From RYN-428 sp035551995 (lineage in GTDB: Bacteria; Planctomycetota; Phycisphaerae; Tepidisphaerales; Tepidisphaeraceae), in assembly GCA_035551995.1 (NCBI GenBank), contig DASZME010000077.1, positions 1 to 17,300 on the forward strand: 17,300 nt of DNA, in the 5' to 3' direction. This document shows positions 7,185 through 15,061 of this stretch, in pieces. The notes beneath the pieces are model-generated. The model saw nothing but the letters and a program-made list of their open reading frames with translations. It was not told the DNA's origin and searched no databases. Numbering within the stretch: the first letter of the stretch is position 1; each line of letters opens with the position of its first letter. The translations under genes and the position numbers were made by a program.

Positions 7185-8129
7185 ATGAAGCGGGTTTTTG
7201 TGGTCGCCAACATCAGCAAGCCGACGGTGCGAGCCGCTCTGGATTCACTCAAGGAGTGGATGAAGGATCGCGCCACGCTGGTCGGCGTGGAAACCGACGG
7301 CGAGCATAATCTCGCCGCGATCAACGCGGACCTCATCCTGGTCCTTGGCGGCGACGGCACGCTGTTATCGGTCGTGCGGCGCTTGTCCGGCAGGCAGATT
7401 CCGGTGATGGGGGCGAACTTCGGCCGCCTGGGATTTCTCGCCAATTTTACGCCGCAGCAACTCCGCGAATCGCTCGACTGCTACTTCCGCCAAGGCCTTC
7501 CCATCCGCGCCCGCCAGATGCTCGAAGCCTCGGTCATCCCGGCCAACGCCGTTTGCACCTGCTTCTCCAACGAGCAGATCGAAGCCACCCGCCGATTCGT
7601 CGCCACCGCCCTCAATGACGCGGTCATCACCGCCGGCCCACCGTTTCGGATGGTCGAGCTCGGCCTGGCCGTCGAGAGTGACGACGGCGTGCGCTATTAC
7701 GGCGACGGCATCATCATTTCCACCGCCAGCGGATCGACGGCGTATAACGTGTCGGCCGGCGGGCCGATCGTCAACCCCGACGTCGAATCGTTTTGTGTCA
7801 CGCCGATCTGCCCGCACAGTCTTTCGTTTCGTCCGGTCGTCGTGAGTTCCAAAACTCGCGTGGTCATTTCCGCCGTGCGCGTGAACACCGGCACCACGCT
7901 TTTCTGCGACGGCCAGGCCAGCACGTCGCTGGCGGCGGGCGAGCGGGTCATCATCCGCCGCAATCACGCCGACGTGCAGTTGGTGGAAAACCCGCGCGAG
8001 CGCGAATGGCGTACGCTGGCCGCCAAATTGAACTGGGGCAGCGGCCCCCGCTACAACGACGGCTCGGGCATCGCCCGCCCCCTCAACGACGCCACCGACC
8101 CCGCCGACGCCGACGGCGGGTGGGCGTGA
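7185..8129 (+). CDS. nadK: NAD kinase
   Basis: The product is 314 residues and phosphorylates NAD+ to NADP+ in the cytoplasm, the only route to NADP. The family's motifs are in order: LVLGGDGTLL with GGDGT at residues 55-59 (catalytic Asp57), GANFGRLGFLANF just after, ALNDAVI, and YGDGIIISTASGSTAYNVSAGGPIV, the second NAD-binding motif. TPICPHSLSFRPVV follows. Compared with the usual STPTGSTAY the second motif reads STASGSTAY, a mild change. About 15 extra residues with two cysteines (AVCTCFSNEQIEATRRF) sit before the NDAVI motif, and there is a short low-complexity tail rich in Asp, Ala and Gly. It is 144 bases downstream of the rhomboid gene, a gap that contains no other gene. No clear Shine-Dalgarno sequence precedes the ATG. 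Confidence 0.95.
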   Translation: MKRVFVVANISKPTVRAALDSLKEWMKDRATLVGVETDGEHNLAAINADLILVLGGDGTLLSVVRRLSGRQIPVMGANFGRLGFLANFTPQQLRESLDCYFRQGLPIRARQMLEASVIPANAVCTCFSNEQIEATRRFVATALNDAVITAGPPFRMVELGLAVESDDGVRYYGDGIIISTASGSTAYNVSAGGPIVNPDVESFCVTPICPHSLSFRPVVVSSKTRVVISAVRVNTGTTLFCDGQASTSLAAGERVIIRRNHADVQLVENPREREWRTLAAKLNWGSGPRYNDGSGIARPLNDATDPADADGGWA

Positions 8130-8228
8130 CATCGAGCCGTCATCGCCACTGATATGCGGCCGTGCATTTCGGCGTGCCGGTGACGGCGGACTCGATTAAT
8201 TCGATTGTTTCCCGCGCGTTGAACTCAA

Positions 8229-8565
8229 TTAAAGAATGCCAAACGCCCCCAGCAACGCTCGCTCGATTTCCCGCATCAACGGAACGCTCACGGCGGCGGA
8301 TAGTGGTCCGTGACGAAGCCGCGACTTGCGCAAATGGTGACATTTTCGCATCTGGCTCTATGGACTCGGACGTGAGCCAGCCTTGCCCGGCCGCAAGCCG
8401 AACGTGCGTCGGCGCCGGTCGCATGTTCGTTGTGATCGGTACGGCCAAGACACTGTTTGCAAGCTCATTTCACGCGCTTGGAGAAACGATCAATGCCGGG
8501 CGGAGCTTGGGGTCATCGGGAAAGTCGACAAGCCAAATTTCTCCCCGCCGCGGAAATGCCGCCAT
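8229..8565 (-). pseudogene. Inactivated MazF/PemK-type toxin gene
   Basis: Three reading frames must be joined to recover one MazF-like protein of about 110 residues. Frame one starts with ATG at 8565, three bases after the antitoxin stop, and reads MAAFPRRGEIWLVDFPDDPK then LRPALIVSPSA, after which TGA (8472-8470) interrupts. The same frame continues NELANSVLAVPITTN, RPAPTHVRL and SESI to 8359. Two surplus bases then shift the frame to ARCENVT (8356-8336), and a one-base loss near 8335 shifts it again to LRKSRLRHGPLS and MREIERALLGAFGIL, ending in TAA at 8229. MazF toxins are ribonucleases that cut mRNA; RGEIWLVDF, RPALIVS and VPITTN are family hallmarks. The stop falls before the VPITTN motif, so the product cannot be a functional toxin. 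Confidence 0.9.
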
Positions 8566-8568
8566 TGC

Positions 8569-8799
8569 TCAATCTTCATCCCACGCGCGATACGAGTCTT
8601 TTTCCGTTGCACGGGTCCAAGCCTCGTCGTCGGCATCAGGGCCGGACTGGTAATAGGCGCGGATCGCATCATCGACCCGCGCCTCGGCGGCGGGATCGAC
8701 CGTCTCAACGAGCACCAGCGCCTCGGCCTGTGGTGGTAAAGAAACCGGGCCCTGCGGGACGAACGTCTTGCCGTCGAAAATGGCTCGTATGGATGTCAC
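8569..8799 (-). CDS. DUF104-like antitoxin of a MazF-type toxin-antitoxin pair
   Basis: With the GTG at 8799-8797 as start the product is 76 residues. The N-terminus (TSIRAIFDGKTFVPQGPVSL) is the typical beginning of small antitoxins of the DUF104/AF2212 type, in which a short beta-rich N-terminus binds DNA or dimerises. The acidic C-terminal half (DAIRAYYQSGPDADDEAW and on to AWDED) is the part expected to wrap the toxin. The frame extends upstream to an ATG at 8892, but those 31 codons look unrelated, so the GTG is preferred despite no clear Shine-Dalgarno sequence. The broken toxin gene follows three bases after its TGA, the normal arrangement for such an operon. The antitoxin itself shows no lesion. 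Confidence 0.75.
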   Translation of the reverse strand: MTSIRAIFDGKTFVPQGPVSLPPQAEALVLVETVDPAAEARVDDAIRAYYQSGPDADDEAWTRATEKDSYRAWDED

Positions 8800-9139
8800 A
8801 CTTAAATGGTATCGCTCGGGCTCGATGTTTTCAAACGAACGTTTTGTGCGCGGTCGGCGGCGTAATAACTTCGCGAAGAGGGCCGGCGGCAATATTCTCG
8901 TCGGCGCCTCTCATCCTTTGACCGGTCATCCCCGCCGCGGCCGATTGCGGTATCTGATATCGAATTCTTCAAGCGGATACTGATTGCGGCCTGCCAATAG
9001 GATCGCACGAAAGGACCGCCCGCGGCAACGGAAGTTTCTTGCGAAAGTAACTTCGGATGCTGCATCGCCTTGTATGATTCAGATAGGGTCTCCCGCCAGT
9101 TTCCGGCAATAAAGGCGTAAACCGAAGGATCAGTAAAAA
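8800..9139. other. Divergent intergenic region, no gene recognised
   Basis: This 340-base gap separates the minus-strand antitoxin from the plus-strand giant gene. It must hold the promoters of both. Short frames on the minus strand show no recognisable protein. Possible signals are weak: TATGAT at 9073-9078 could be a -10 box for the downstream gene but has no good -35 partner. An imperfect CAAACG/CGTTTTG inverted repeat near 8835-8850 could be an operator for the antitoxin. I assign neither. Confidence 0.5.
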
Positions 9140-12100
9140 ATGTCATTCATTCGACCGTGGAACGTATTGACGCTCCTGGCGGCCATGCTGCTGGCCGCGT
9201 CGCTGCCTATGAGGACTCTGGCGGCGCCGGCGGCGGCGTTGCAGACTGTGCCGTTGAATAATCTGTTGGATCTGAACGTCACCAAGGCGTTCGCCTCCGG
9301 CGCCGAGTTGGCCGGCCGGGCTGAGGACATGGCGGGAATTGTCGAGCCGGGGTATCGGGGACGCGGGTGGTTCGCGGAGTTGCCCAACGGCGCCGTGCAT
9401 TTGCCGGTGACGTTTTTGGTGGCGTTTCGCGAGCCGGTGGAGGCGGGGTCGGTGCAGTTTGGTGGGTCGGCGAAAACGCTGAGCGTCCTGAAGCCGGGCG
9501 CCCCCTACCCGCCGGACCCGGCCAACGCATCGCAGTGGCAGGAAATCCCCACGCCCCCCAATCAGTCCGGCGGATCGCTCGTGCCGTTGCCGGCGGGAAC
9601 GAAAATCCGGGCGATGCTCCTTACCGATCCAAAGCCCTGGCGCAATGCCCGATTGGAATTCATCCGACTTTTTTCCGATCGACTGGCGAACGTAGCGCCG
9701 TTGGCGATGGCGTATGCGGACAGCCAATACGTCGAATATAGCGAGTTCGGGCCGCCGCGAATTTACGCGCCGTCGTCGATTACCACCGGGGCCGGATCAT
9801 GGCAGAACACCGGCAAAGACCCGATGGCACACATTCCGCGGGCGCCGGTGACCGACCTCGATCCCAGTTGGTTTGTGTTGTCGTGGGACGAGGCGCAGAC
9901 GATCGGCGGACTTTGGCTGGCGGATGATTTTGAACAAGTCAGGATCGAATCGTACGATGGGCCAAAGGACCTTAATCCGCGGGCGGGGATGGACGCGGAA
10001 TGGAACGTCATCCCCGACCAGGCCGTCAAGCCGGGCGTCGGGAGGCTGGTGAGTTTTCCGCCGATCACGACGCGCGGAATTCGGCTCACGATTCTCAAAT
10101 CCAAAGACGACAAGATCGCCCGCATCGACGGGTTCCACGTTTTCAGCCTGCTCAAGGGCGACGCCACGGCCATCGCCCCGCCGTCGGCGACGCCTGATGT
10201 CGTGGCCCCGCTGACGATTCCATACAAGATGGATTTTGACGGCGAAGCGACGATGGTCATCAACGGTCCGGGCGGATATCGCGTGAAAAATGTATTCGCC
10301 CGGCGAAACCAGCCGATGGGCGAGCATCAGGCGGGATGGGATCTCAAGGACGAGCAGGGGCGGATCGTGCCGGTCGGATCGTATGAGTGGAAGATGATTT
10401 CCCATCCGCCGCTGCATCTGCAATATCAACTGACGGTTTATCCGAACGTCGAAGAAAACTCCCCGATCAATCCCCCGTGGCATACGAGCATGAGCGGGCC
10501 GGGCGGATGGCTTGCCGACCATACGTCCAATCTGTCGGGGACAGCGGGCGGTGACTATGTATTCTTCGGCGCCCCCGTCGCCGAGAGCGGCGTGTCGATG
10601 ATCTGCTGCGATCTGACCGGCCGAAAGCTTTGGGCGATCCCGTCGTTCGCCGGCTTTACCGGGGCCTACCACGCCGCCGCGACGCCCGACGGCAAAACAG
10701 TTTACGTCAGCGCGCCTGGCGGAAATATGCAGCTTGATCCGCGGGCGGAAGTCGTCTGGGCGGTGGATGTGGCGAGTCACAAATTCAAGGAGATCGCCCG
10801 GCTGTTGCCGACGTCGGCCCGGCAGCGCGGGATCAAGTCGATGGTCGCGCGAAACGGCAAGCTGTATATGGCGATCGGCGCGGAGGAAGATTGGTTCGCT
10901 TCCGCCGCCGGCCCAGACGACGTGGATATAGAGCATTGCGTGCCTGTCTATGCCGCGGCTCGGCTTCCGAAGTATCCGCATGAAGTGCCGCCGAACCCGC
11001 GCGACGACTTCCAGCGCTTGTTCCGGCTGACGGGCGAGCCGGCCGGCGGACACGCGCTGACGTACATCGAATCGTTGCCGGGCAAATCGCCTCGGCGCTA
11101 TGTCGCGCTGCTCTTCAACCGGCCGATCCCGATCGGCAGCGCCGTGCTTCCCGCCGCGGTCGATCCGGCGGTAAAGGTGAAGCTCTTTGTCCTCAAGCCG
11201 ACGGCCCCCTATCCGCCCAATCCCGGCGATCCGACGCAATGGATTCCCTTCACGAAACAAGGCAAATTGCCGTGGGACGTCGCCACCGCCCCGCCGAACA
11301 CGCGCACCCGCGCCCTTCGCATCATGTTCTCCCGCGGCGACGGCGGCGCCGACGACGACCTGCTCGGCGGCGATGATTCCGCTGAGTTCAAGATCGGCCA
11401 GCAAGACGCCGGCGCGCTGAAACTCAAGGACAACGCCAAGGACAAAGAAGATCCCGTCGCCAGCCTTGGCTCGGGTCCGGCAGGCTCGTGGATAGGCCGG
11501 ATCGAAGGATTGAAGCTCATCAGCCGCCGGTTCGATAATGTCGCCGGTCTGGCGTCGATCGCGGTGAATTCGGGCACGGTCGGCGCGGACGGCGTATGGG
11601 ACGCCAAGCGCACGCAGGCCGTCAGCGATTCAAGCCCCGGAATCTACATGATGTCCTGGGCGCAGCCGCAGGCGATTCGCGGAATGGCGTTCAAAGAGGT
11701 CGACGGCAAGCGGACCGAGATCGACGTGTATACCGGTCCGGCCGATAAGCCCGTGGACATGAACGCCGCCGCCGGGTGGGAGCACGCGGGAACCTACATT
11801 CAGGCGCGGCGAGAATATTACTGGCCCGATCCGCGCGGCAATACGGGCGCCCGCTATCTCGACGGATACGTCGATTTCGGCCAGGACATTCAAACGAGAG
11901 CCGTGCGTCTGCGCGTCTGCGAGCAGTGGCAAAGCGTGATGGGCAGCCCCGGCGTTCACGTCGCGGGCCCGCGTTTTGACGTGAAGGGAACCGATTCCAC
12001 CCGCTGCCGAATCTTCGGCGTCGCCGCGATGAAATACGTCGGCGGAGAAGGCGAAGCGGTCGATCCGCGCGCCTTCCATCGCATCGAAACCCTCGATCCG

Positions 12101-14500
12101 CAAACCGGCAAGATCGAAGCTGAAGTGCCGTTGGCGAAACCGGTCGCCATGGCGTTTAATCAACAGGGGGCGCTGTTCGGCGTCTGCGGCCGCAGCGTTC
12201 TGGCGATTGATGTCGCCTCCGGCAAGACCACGCCGATCGTATCGGGGGATTTAATAAAGCCGCAGGCGTTTGCTCTCGATAAGGTCGGCAATTTTTACGT
12301 CTATGACCAGGCGCCGGAGCGAAAGAACATCCGCGTTTACAGTCCGGCCGGCAAGTTTCTACACCCGATCGGCACGCCAGGCGGCTATCGTGTCGGGGCG
12401 TGGGACCCGACGCGCTTTCAGAACATCACCACTCTGGTAATCGATTCGCAGGACAAGCTGTGGGCGGTCGATAGTACATACTTCCCCAAGCGCATCAGCC
12501 TATGGACGCTTGACGGGAGATGGCAGAGGGACTTCCTCGGCAACACCGCCTACGGAGGCGGCGGCGTTCTGGACGCGCAGGATAAAACCCGCCTTTTCTA
12601 CGGCCCGCTTGAATTCTCCATCGATTGGACGACCGGCCATTCGCACCTCAAGAACCTTACCTGGCTCGGCGAGGGCCGGGCCGGCGAGGAACCTATCTAC
12701 CTCAACGGCCATAACTATATGGTCACGCGATACGATCCGCCCGGCCCATCACAGGAATGTGGCATTGTTTATCTATATGAGAAGGACCACTTACGCCGCG
12801 TCGCGGCGATGGGACACGCCTCGGAATTCCCGCCGCTGACGAAGTCGGACCTGCAACAGCAGCTTGGCAATCCTTCGCTGCTCGATTCCAATTTCGTCTG
12901 GAGCGATCTCAACGGCGACGGAGAAGTTCAAGCCAACGAAGTGACCATTCGCCCCAAAATTCCGACCGAAATATCGATCACCCGTTTTGATAAGGACCTG
13001 GGCATTCAGAGTCAGGGGATCCGTTACGAGGTCAACCATTTTCTCCCCGACGGCACGCCCGTCTATGAAATCAAGGTGATGCCCGGGCTGCGGGGACTAA
13101 GGAATCTGTATCGCCTGAACGATGGTAACTACAATGGAGAGAACGAGCACGTAGACGGACTGTATACGCCCGACGGCAAGCCGACCTGGACATATCCCAA
13201 TGAGGGCCTCACTACTTTTGCGCTGACAACGGCGACGCCGTACACGCCCGAGCAGGTCGTTTGTGAATTTAGTTGGGTTGGCCATGCCGTCGCCCATGCC
13301 GGCGATCTGGGCGAGTTTCACTTCATCCACACCAACATCGGCGTCTGGAATCTCTGGACAGCCGACGGAATGCTGGCCGGCAGCATCTTTGGCGATCTTC
13401 GTTTGCCGGGGGTTCGGGCGTGGAACATGCCCGAGCACGAGCGGGGGTTGTCGTTGGATAACGTGACGCCGGGCCAGGAGCATTTCAGCGGCTATTTCTG
13501 CAAGACCGCCGACAATCATTATTATGCGATCGCGGGGCATAATCATGTGAGCGTCGTCGAGGTGCTTGGCATGGACAAGTTCAAACGGCAGTCCGGCCAT
13601 ATTGAAGTCACGCCCGCCGATATCGTAAAGACCGAGGCGTGGGCGCAGGCGCGTCAGCGGCAGAAGGTGTATCAGCGCACGCCGGTGCTGGACTGTTATC
13701 GCATCGAGTCTCCGATGCCGACCAATTGCGATCTGCGGAAATGGGATACGATCGCCGCGGATTTTGGAGAGAAAGACAAGGGCCGGATGGAACGTGGCGC
13801 CACCCTACATTGCGCGTGGGACGCACAGTATCTCTATCTTTGCTATGAGGTTCGCGGTCTGGGTCCGATGAAGAATACCGGCGAGCAGTGGGATCGATTG
13901 TTTAAGACCGGCGCCGCCGTCGATTTACAGATTGGCTCGGATCCATCCGCCCCGCGTGACCGCAAGGCGCCGGTCGCGGGAGATAAACGACTGCTGATGA
14001 CGTTCGTCGGCGGAAAGCCGATGGCGATTCTGTATGACGCCGTCGTACCCGGCACGTCCTCGGAATCGTCGTGGAAGGCAGTCTCTCCGGTTGGACAGGT
14101 TTCCTTCGATCGCGTTACGGTTTTGACGAACGTGCGGATGGCCCTCACCGGCGACGATAACTACTATGTTCTAGAGGCGGCGGCGCCATTGGAAGATTTG
14201 GGGTTGAAGCCCGTCGATGATCTGCGGGTGAAGCTGGATTGGGGTCTGTTATCGACAGACACCAACGGCAACAGCGTGATGCAGAGACTCTACTGGTCCA
14301 ATGGCGCCACGGGCATCATCGCCGACGTTCCCAGCGAAGCGCGTTTGCATCCGGATCTGTGGGGTTATGCGTTATTCCATGACCGCAGCCGTCATATTGA
14401 GGCGCCGAGTCATCTTCTACATAGCAAGGAAGGAGATAATCCCGCCGCGAAGAAGTCGAGCGTTAAGGATATAGAACGGGAATTGAACGGAGATAAGTAA
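9140..14500 (+). CDS. Giant exported multidomain protein (discoidin-like modules, FlgD-like Ig, propeller-like repeats, CBM9-like)
   Basis: The product is 1786 residues with a signal peptide (cleavage near residues 28-30, TLAA). Module A (about 90-338) looks discoidin-like: VLKPGAPYPPDP, LSWDEAQTIGGLWL, TTRGIRLTIL. Residues 364-435 resemble a FlgD-type Ig domain (AGWDLKDEQGRIVPVGSYEW). Residues 449-640 and 975-1500 contain repeated beta strands of propeller type (AATPDGKTVYVSAPG, FALDKVGNFYVYD, LVIDSQDKLWAVDS). Module B (about 654-965) repeats A with VLKPTAPYPPNP, MSWAQPQAIRGMAF and QTRAVRLRV. An EF-hand loop lies at 1256-1267 (DLNGDGEVQANE). Residues 1520-1757 look like a CBM9-type domain (LRKWDTIAADFG, CAWDAQYLYLCYEV). 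No catalytic motif is recognisable. GAAGGA at 9124-9129 supports the ATG. Its role is probably extracellular binding or adhesion; the domain names are pattern-based and the family is unknown. Confidence 0.85.
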   Translation: MSFIRPWNVLTLLAAMLLAASLPMRTLAAPAAALQTVPLNNLLDLNVTKAFASGAELAGRAEDMAGIVEPGYRGRGWFAELPNGAVHLPVTFLVAFREPVEAGSVQFGGSAKTLSVLKPGAPYPPDPANASQWQEIPTPPNQSGGSLVPLPAGTKIRAMLLTDPKPWRNARLEFIRLFSDRLANVAPLAMAYADSQYVEYSEFGPPRIYAPSSITTGAGSWQNTGKDPMAHIPRAPVTDLDPSWFVLSWDEAQTIGGLWLADDFEQVRIESYDGPKDLNPRAGMDAEWNVIPDQAVKPGVGRLVSFPPITTRGIRLTILKSKDDKIARIDGFHVFSLLKGDATAIAPPSATPDVVAPLTIPYKMDFDGEATMVINGPGGYRVKNVFARRNQPMGEHQAGWDLKDEQGRIVPVGSYEWKMISHPPLHLQYQLTVYPNVEENSPINPPWHTSMSGPGGWLADHTSNLSGTAGGDYVFFGAPVAESGVSMICCDLTGRKLWAIPSFAGFTGAYHAAATPDGKTVYVSAPGGNMQLDPRAEVVWAVDVASHKFKEIARLLPTSARQRGIKSMVARNGKLYMAIGAEEDWFASAAGPDDVDIEHCVPVYAAARLPKYPHEVPPNPRDDFQRLFRLTGEPAGGHALTYIESLPGKSPRRYVALLFNRPIPIGSAVLPAAVDPAVKVKLFVLKPTAPYPPNPGDPTQWIPFTKQGKLPWDVATAPPNTRTRALRIMFSRGDGGADDDLLGGDDSAEFKIGQQDAGALKLKDNAKDKEDPVASLGSGPAGSWIGRIEGLKLISRRFDNVAGLASIAVNSGTVGADGVWDAKRTQAVSDSSPGIYMMSWAQPQAIRGMAFKEVDGKRTEIDVYTGPADKPVDMNAAAGWEHAGTYIQARREYYWPDPRGNTGARYLDGYVDFGQDIQTRAVRLRVCEQWQSVMGSPGVHVAGPRFDVKGTDSTRCRIFGVAAMKYVGGEGEAVDPRAFHRIETLDPQTGKIEAEVPLAKPVAMAFNQQGALFGVCGRSVLAIDVASGKTTPIVSGDLIKPQAFALDKVGNFYVYDQAPERKNIRVYSPAGKFLHPIGTPGGYRVGAWDPTRFQNITTLVIDSQDKLWAVDSTYFPKRISLWTLDGRWQRDFLGNTAYGGGGVLDAQDKTRLFYGPLEFSIDWTTGHSHLKNLTWLGEGRAGEEPIYLNGHNYMVTRYDPPGPSQECGIVYLYEKDHLRRVAAMGHASEFPPLTKSDLQQQLGNPSLLDSNFVWSDLNGDGEVQANEVTIRPKIPTEISITRFDKDLGIQSQGIRYEVNHFLPDGTPVYEIKVMPGLRGLRNLYRLNDGNYNGENEHVDGLYTPDGKPTWTYPNEGLTTFALTTATPYTPEQVVCEFSWVGHAVAHAGDLGEFHFIHTNIGVWNLWTADGMLAGSIFGDLRLPGVRAWNMPEHERGLSLDNVTPGQEHFSGYFCKTADNHYYAIAGHNHVSVVEVLGMDKFKRQSGHIEVTPADIVKTEAWAQARQRQKVYQRTPVLDCYRIESPMPTNCDLRKWDTIAADFGEKDKGRMERGATLHCAWDAQYLYLCYEVRGLGPMKNTGEQWDRLFKTGAAVDLQIGSDPSAPRDRKAPVAGDKRLLMTFVGGKPMAILYDAVVPGTSSESSWKAVSPVGQVSFDRVTVLTNVRMALTGDDNYYVLEAAAPLEDLGLKPVDDLRVKLDWGLLSTDTNGNSVMQRLYWSNGATGIIADVPSEARLHPDLWGYALFHDRSRHIEAPSHLLHSKEGDNPAAKKSSVKDIERELNGDK

Positions 14501-14571
14501 GCGAGAAAACGGAAACGAGTACTCGGTTCCAGCGTCGTATTTCTAAATGAACTTTCGCGACTACGCGCTCT

Positions 14572-14606
14572 ACTCTCTCGCCCGGTAATCCCAGAGAGTT
14601 TTTTTT
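14572..14606 (+). terminator. Probable intrinsic terminator after the giant gene
   Basis: ACTCTCT (14572-14578) pairs perfectly with AGAGAGT (14593-14599) across a 14-base loop. A run of eight T residues (14599-14606) follows directly. It lies about 70 bases after the stop codon. The stem is only moderately GC-rich and the loop is long, so it may be a weak terminator. Confidence 0.55.
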
Positions 14607-14639
14607 GAAACGGCGCCAGTCGCATTTGAACTGTCAAAG

Positions 14640-14682
14640 AAACCCTCACCCTTGCCTCTTTCGGAGTGCCGGGCGAGGGTTT
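14640..14682. repeat. Inverted repeat AAACCCTCACCC / GGGCGAGGGTTT
   Basis: The 12-base arms at 14640-14651 and 14671-14682 are reverse complements at 11 of 12 positions and enclose a 19-base loop. Elements of the form CCCTCACCCT...GCGAGGGT are common intergenic hairpins in several bacterial groups, so this is probably one copy of a dispersed family. It could act as a transcript end or stability element; no T-run follows on the plus strand. Confidence 0.6.
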
Positions 14683-14810
14683 GAAGAAAAACGTGCGTGA
14701 TCGCGCAACGTCATTTAGTTCGATTAGAGAAAGATTCGATCGAACGCCGAGACGCCAAGAAGATAGAGAGGAGAAGCGAGAAGGATTTAACGGAGTCGAG
14801 CATTTCTTAA

Positions 14811-14886
14811 GTTGGTATAGCGAGCGTGGGTGCGAAACACGCTCCGCAAGCGGGTCCGCTAAACACGGGGGAACGCTACAGCAACC
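14811..14886. repeat. 76-base nested stem structure, candidate repeat or structured RNA
   Basis: The ends pair as GTTG with CAAC and TAGCG (14818-14822) with CGCTA (14874-14878), giving a terminal stem interrupted by two mismatches. Inside it lie a perfect hairpin AGCGTG/CACGCT (14823-14843, 9-base loop) and a short CCGC-AA-GCGG foldback (14844-14853). The length is tRNA-like, but there is no T-loop GTTCGAA or usable anticodon arm, so it is not a tRNA. It may be a small palindromic mobile element or a regulatory RNA structure. Confidence 0.35.
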
Positions 14887-15061
14887 TATAAAATGCTCTT
14901 ACTTTAGAGAGCCATGTGTTCGGAAAGCGTTCGCCCGGCGAAATAGAAAATGAAGAAATCGTGGCGCTCGAGGTGGCCGATCGACCGCTCTGGGGCGCGA
15001 ACACGGCAGCCCGCTGGTACTCGATCTGAGTAGTACCGGCGCTTGAACCTGGAGTTTCCGA

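Larger units (their letters stand above)
14501..15061. other. Gene-free spacer with structured elements
   Basis: Between the giant gene and the PSCyt1 gene lie 561 bases. A frame of 95 codons at 14666-14953 is rich in Arg and Glu, matches no family I know, and overlaps two inverted-repeat elements, so I do not call it a gene. The spacer contains a likely terminator (14572-14606), an inverted repeat (14640-14682) and a nested stem structure (14811-14886), listed separately. The last 100 bases should contain the promoter of the downstream gene; I could not identify its boxes. Confidence 0.5.

Noticed and set aside
8470..8472. The in-frame TGA in the mazF-like gene as a selenocysteine or recoded codon
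   Set aside because: The same gene has two further frameshifts, and MazF has no known selenocysteine; ordinary pseudogene decay explains all three lesions.
8956..8967. GATATCGAATTC, identical to adjoining restriction sites in common cloning vectors
   Set aside because: The flanking bases do not continue into vector sequence and the 12-base match can arise by chance, so there is no sign of contamination.
9073..9078. TATGAT as the -10 box of the giant gene
   Set aside because: No acceptable -35 hexamer lies 15-19 bases upstream, so the match is not distinguishable from chance.
9797..11404. A 535-codon minus-strand open frame inside the giant gene
   Set aside because: It is an Arg/His/Gly-rich antisense shadow typical of GC-rich coding sequence; the plus strand carries clear domains.
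14811..14886. A tRNA gene, suggested by the 76-base length and paired ends
   Set aside because: It lacks the T-loop and D-loop consensus and an anticodon arm, and the acceptor-like stem has mismatches.
14666..14953. A 95-codon plus-strand ORF in the spacer before the PSCyt1 gene
   Set aside because: It has a highly charged, low-complexity translation, no ribosome-binding site, and overlaps two inverted-repeat structures.
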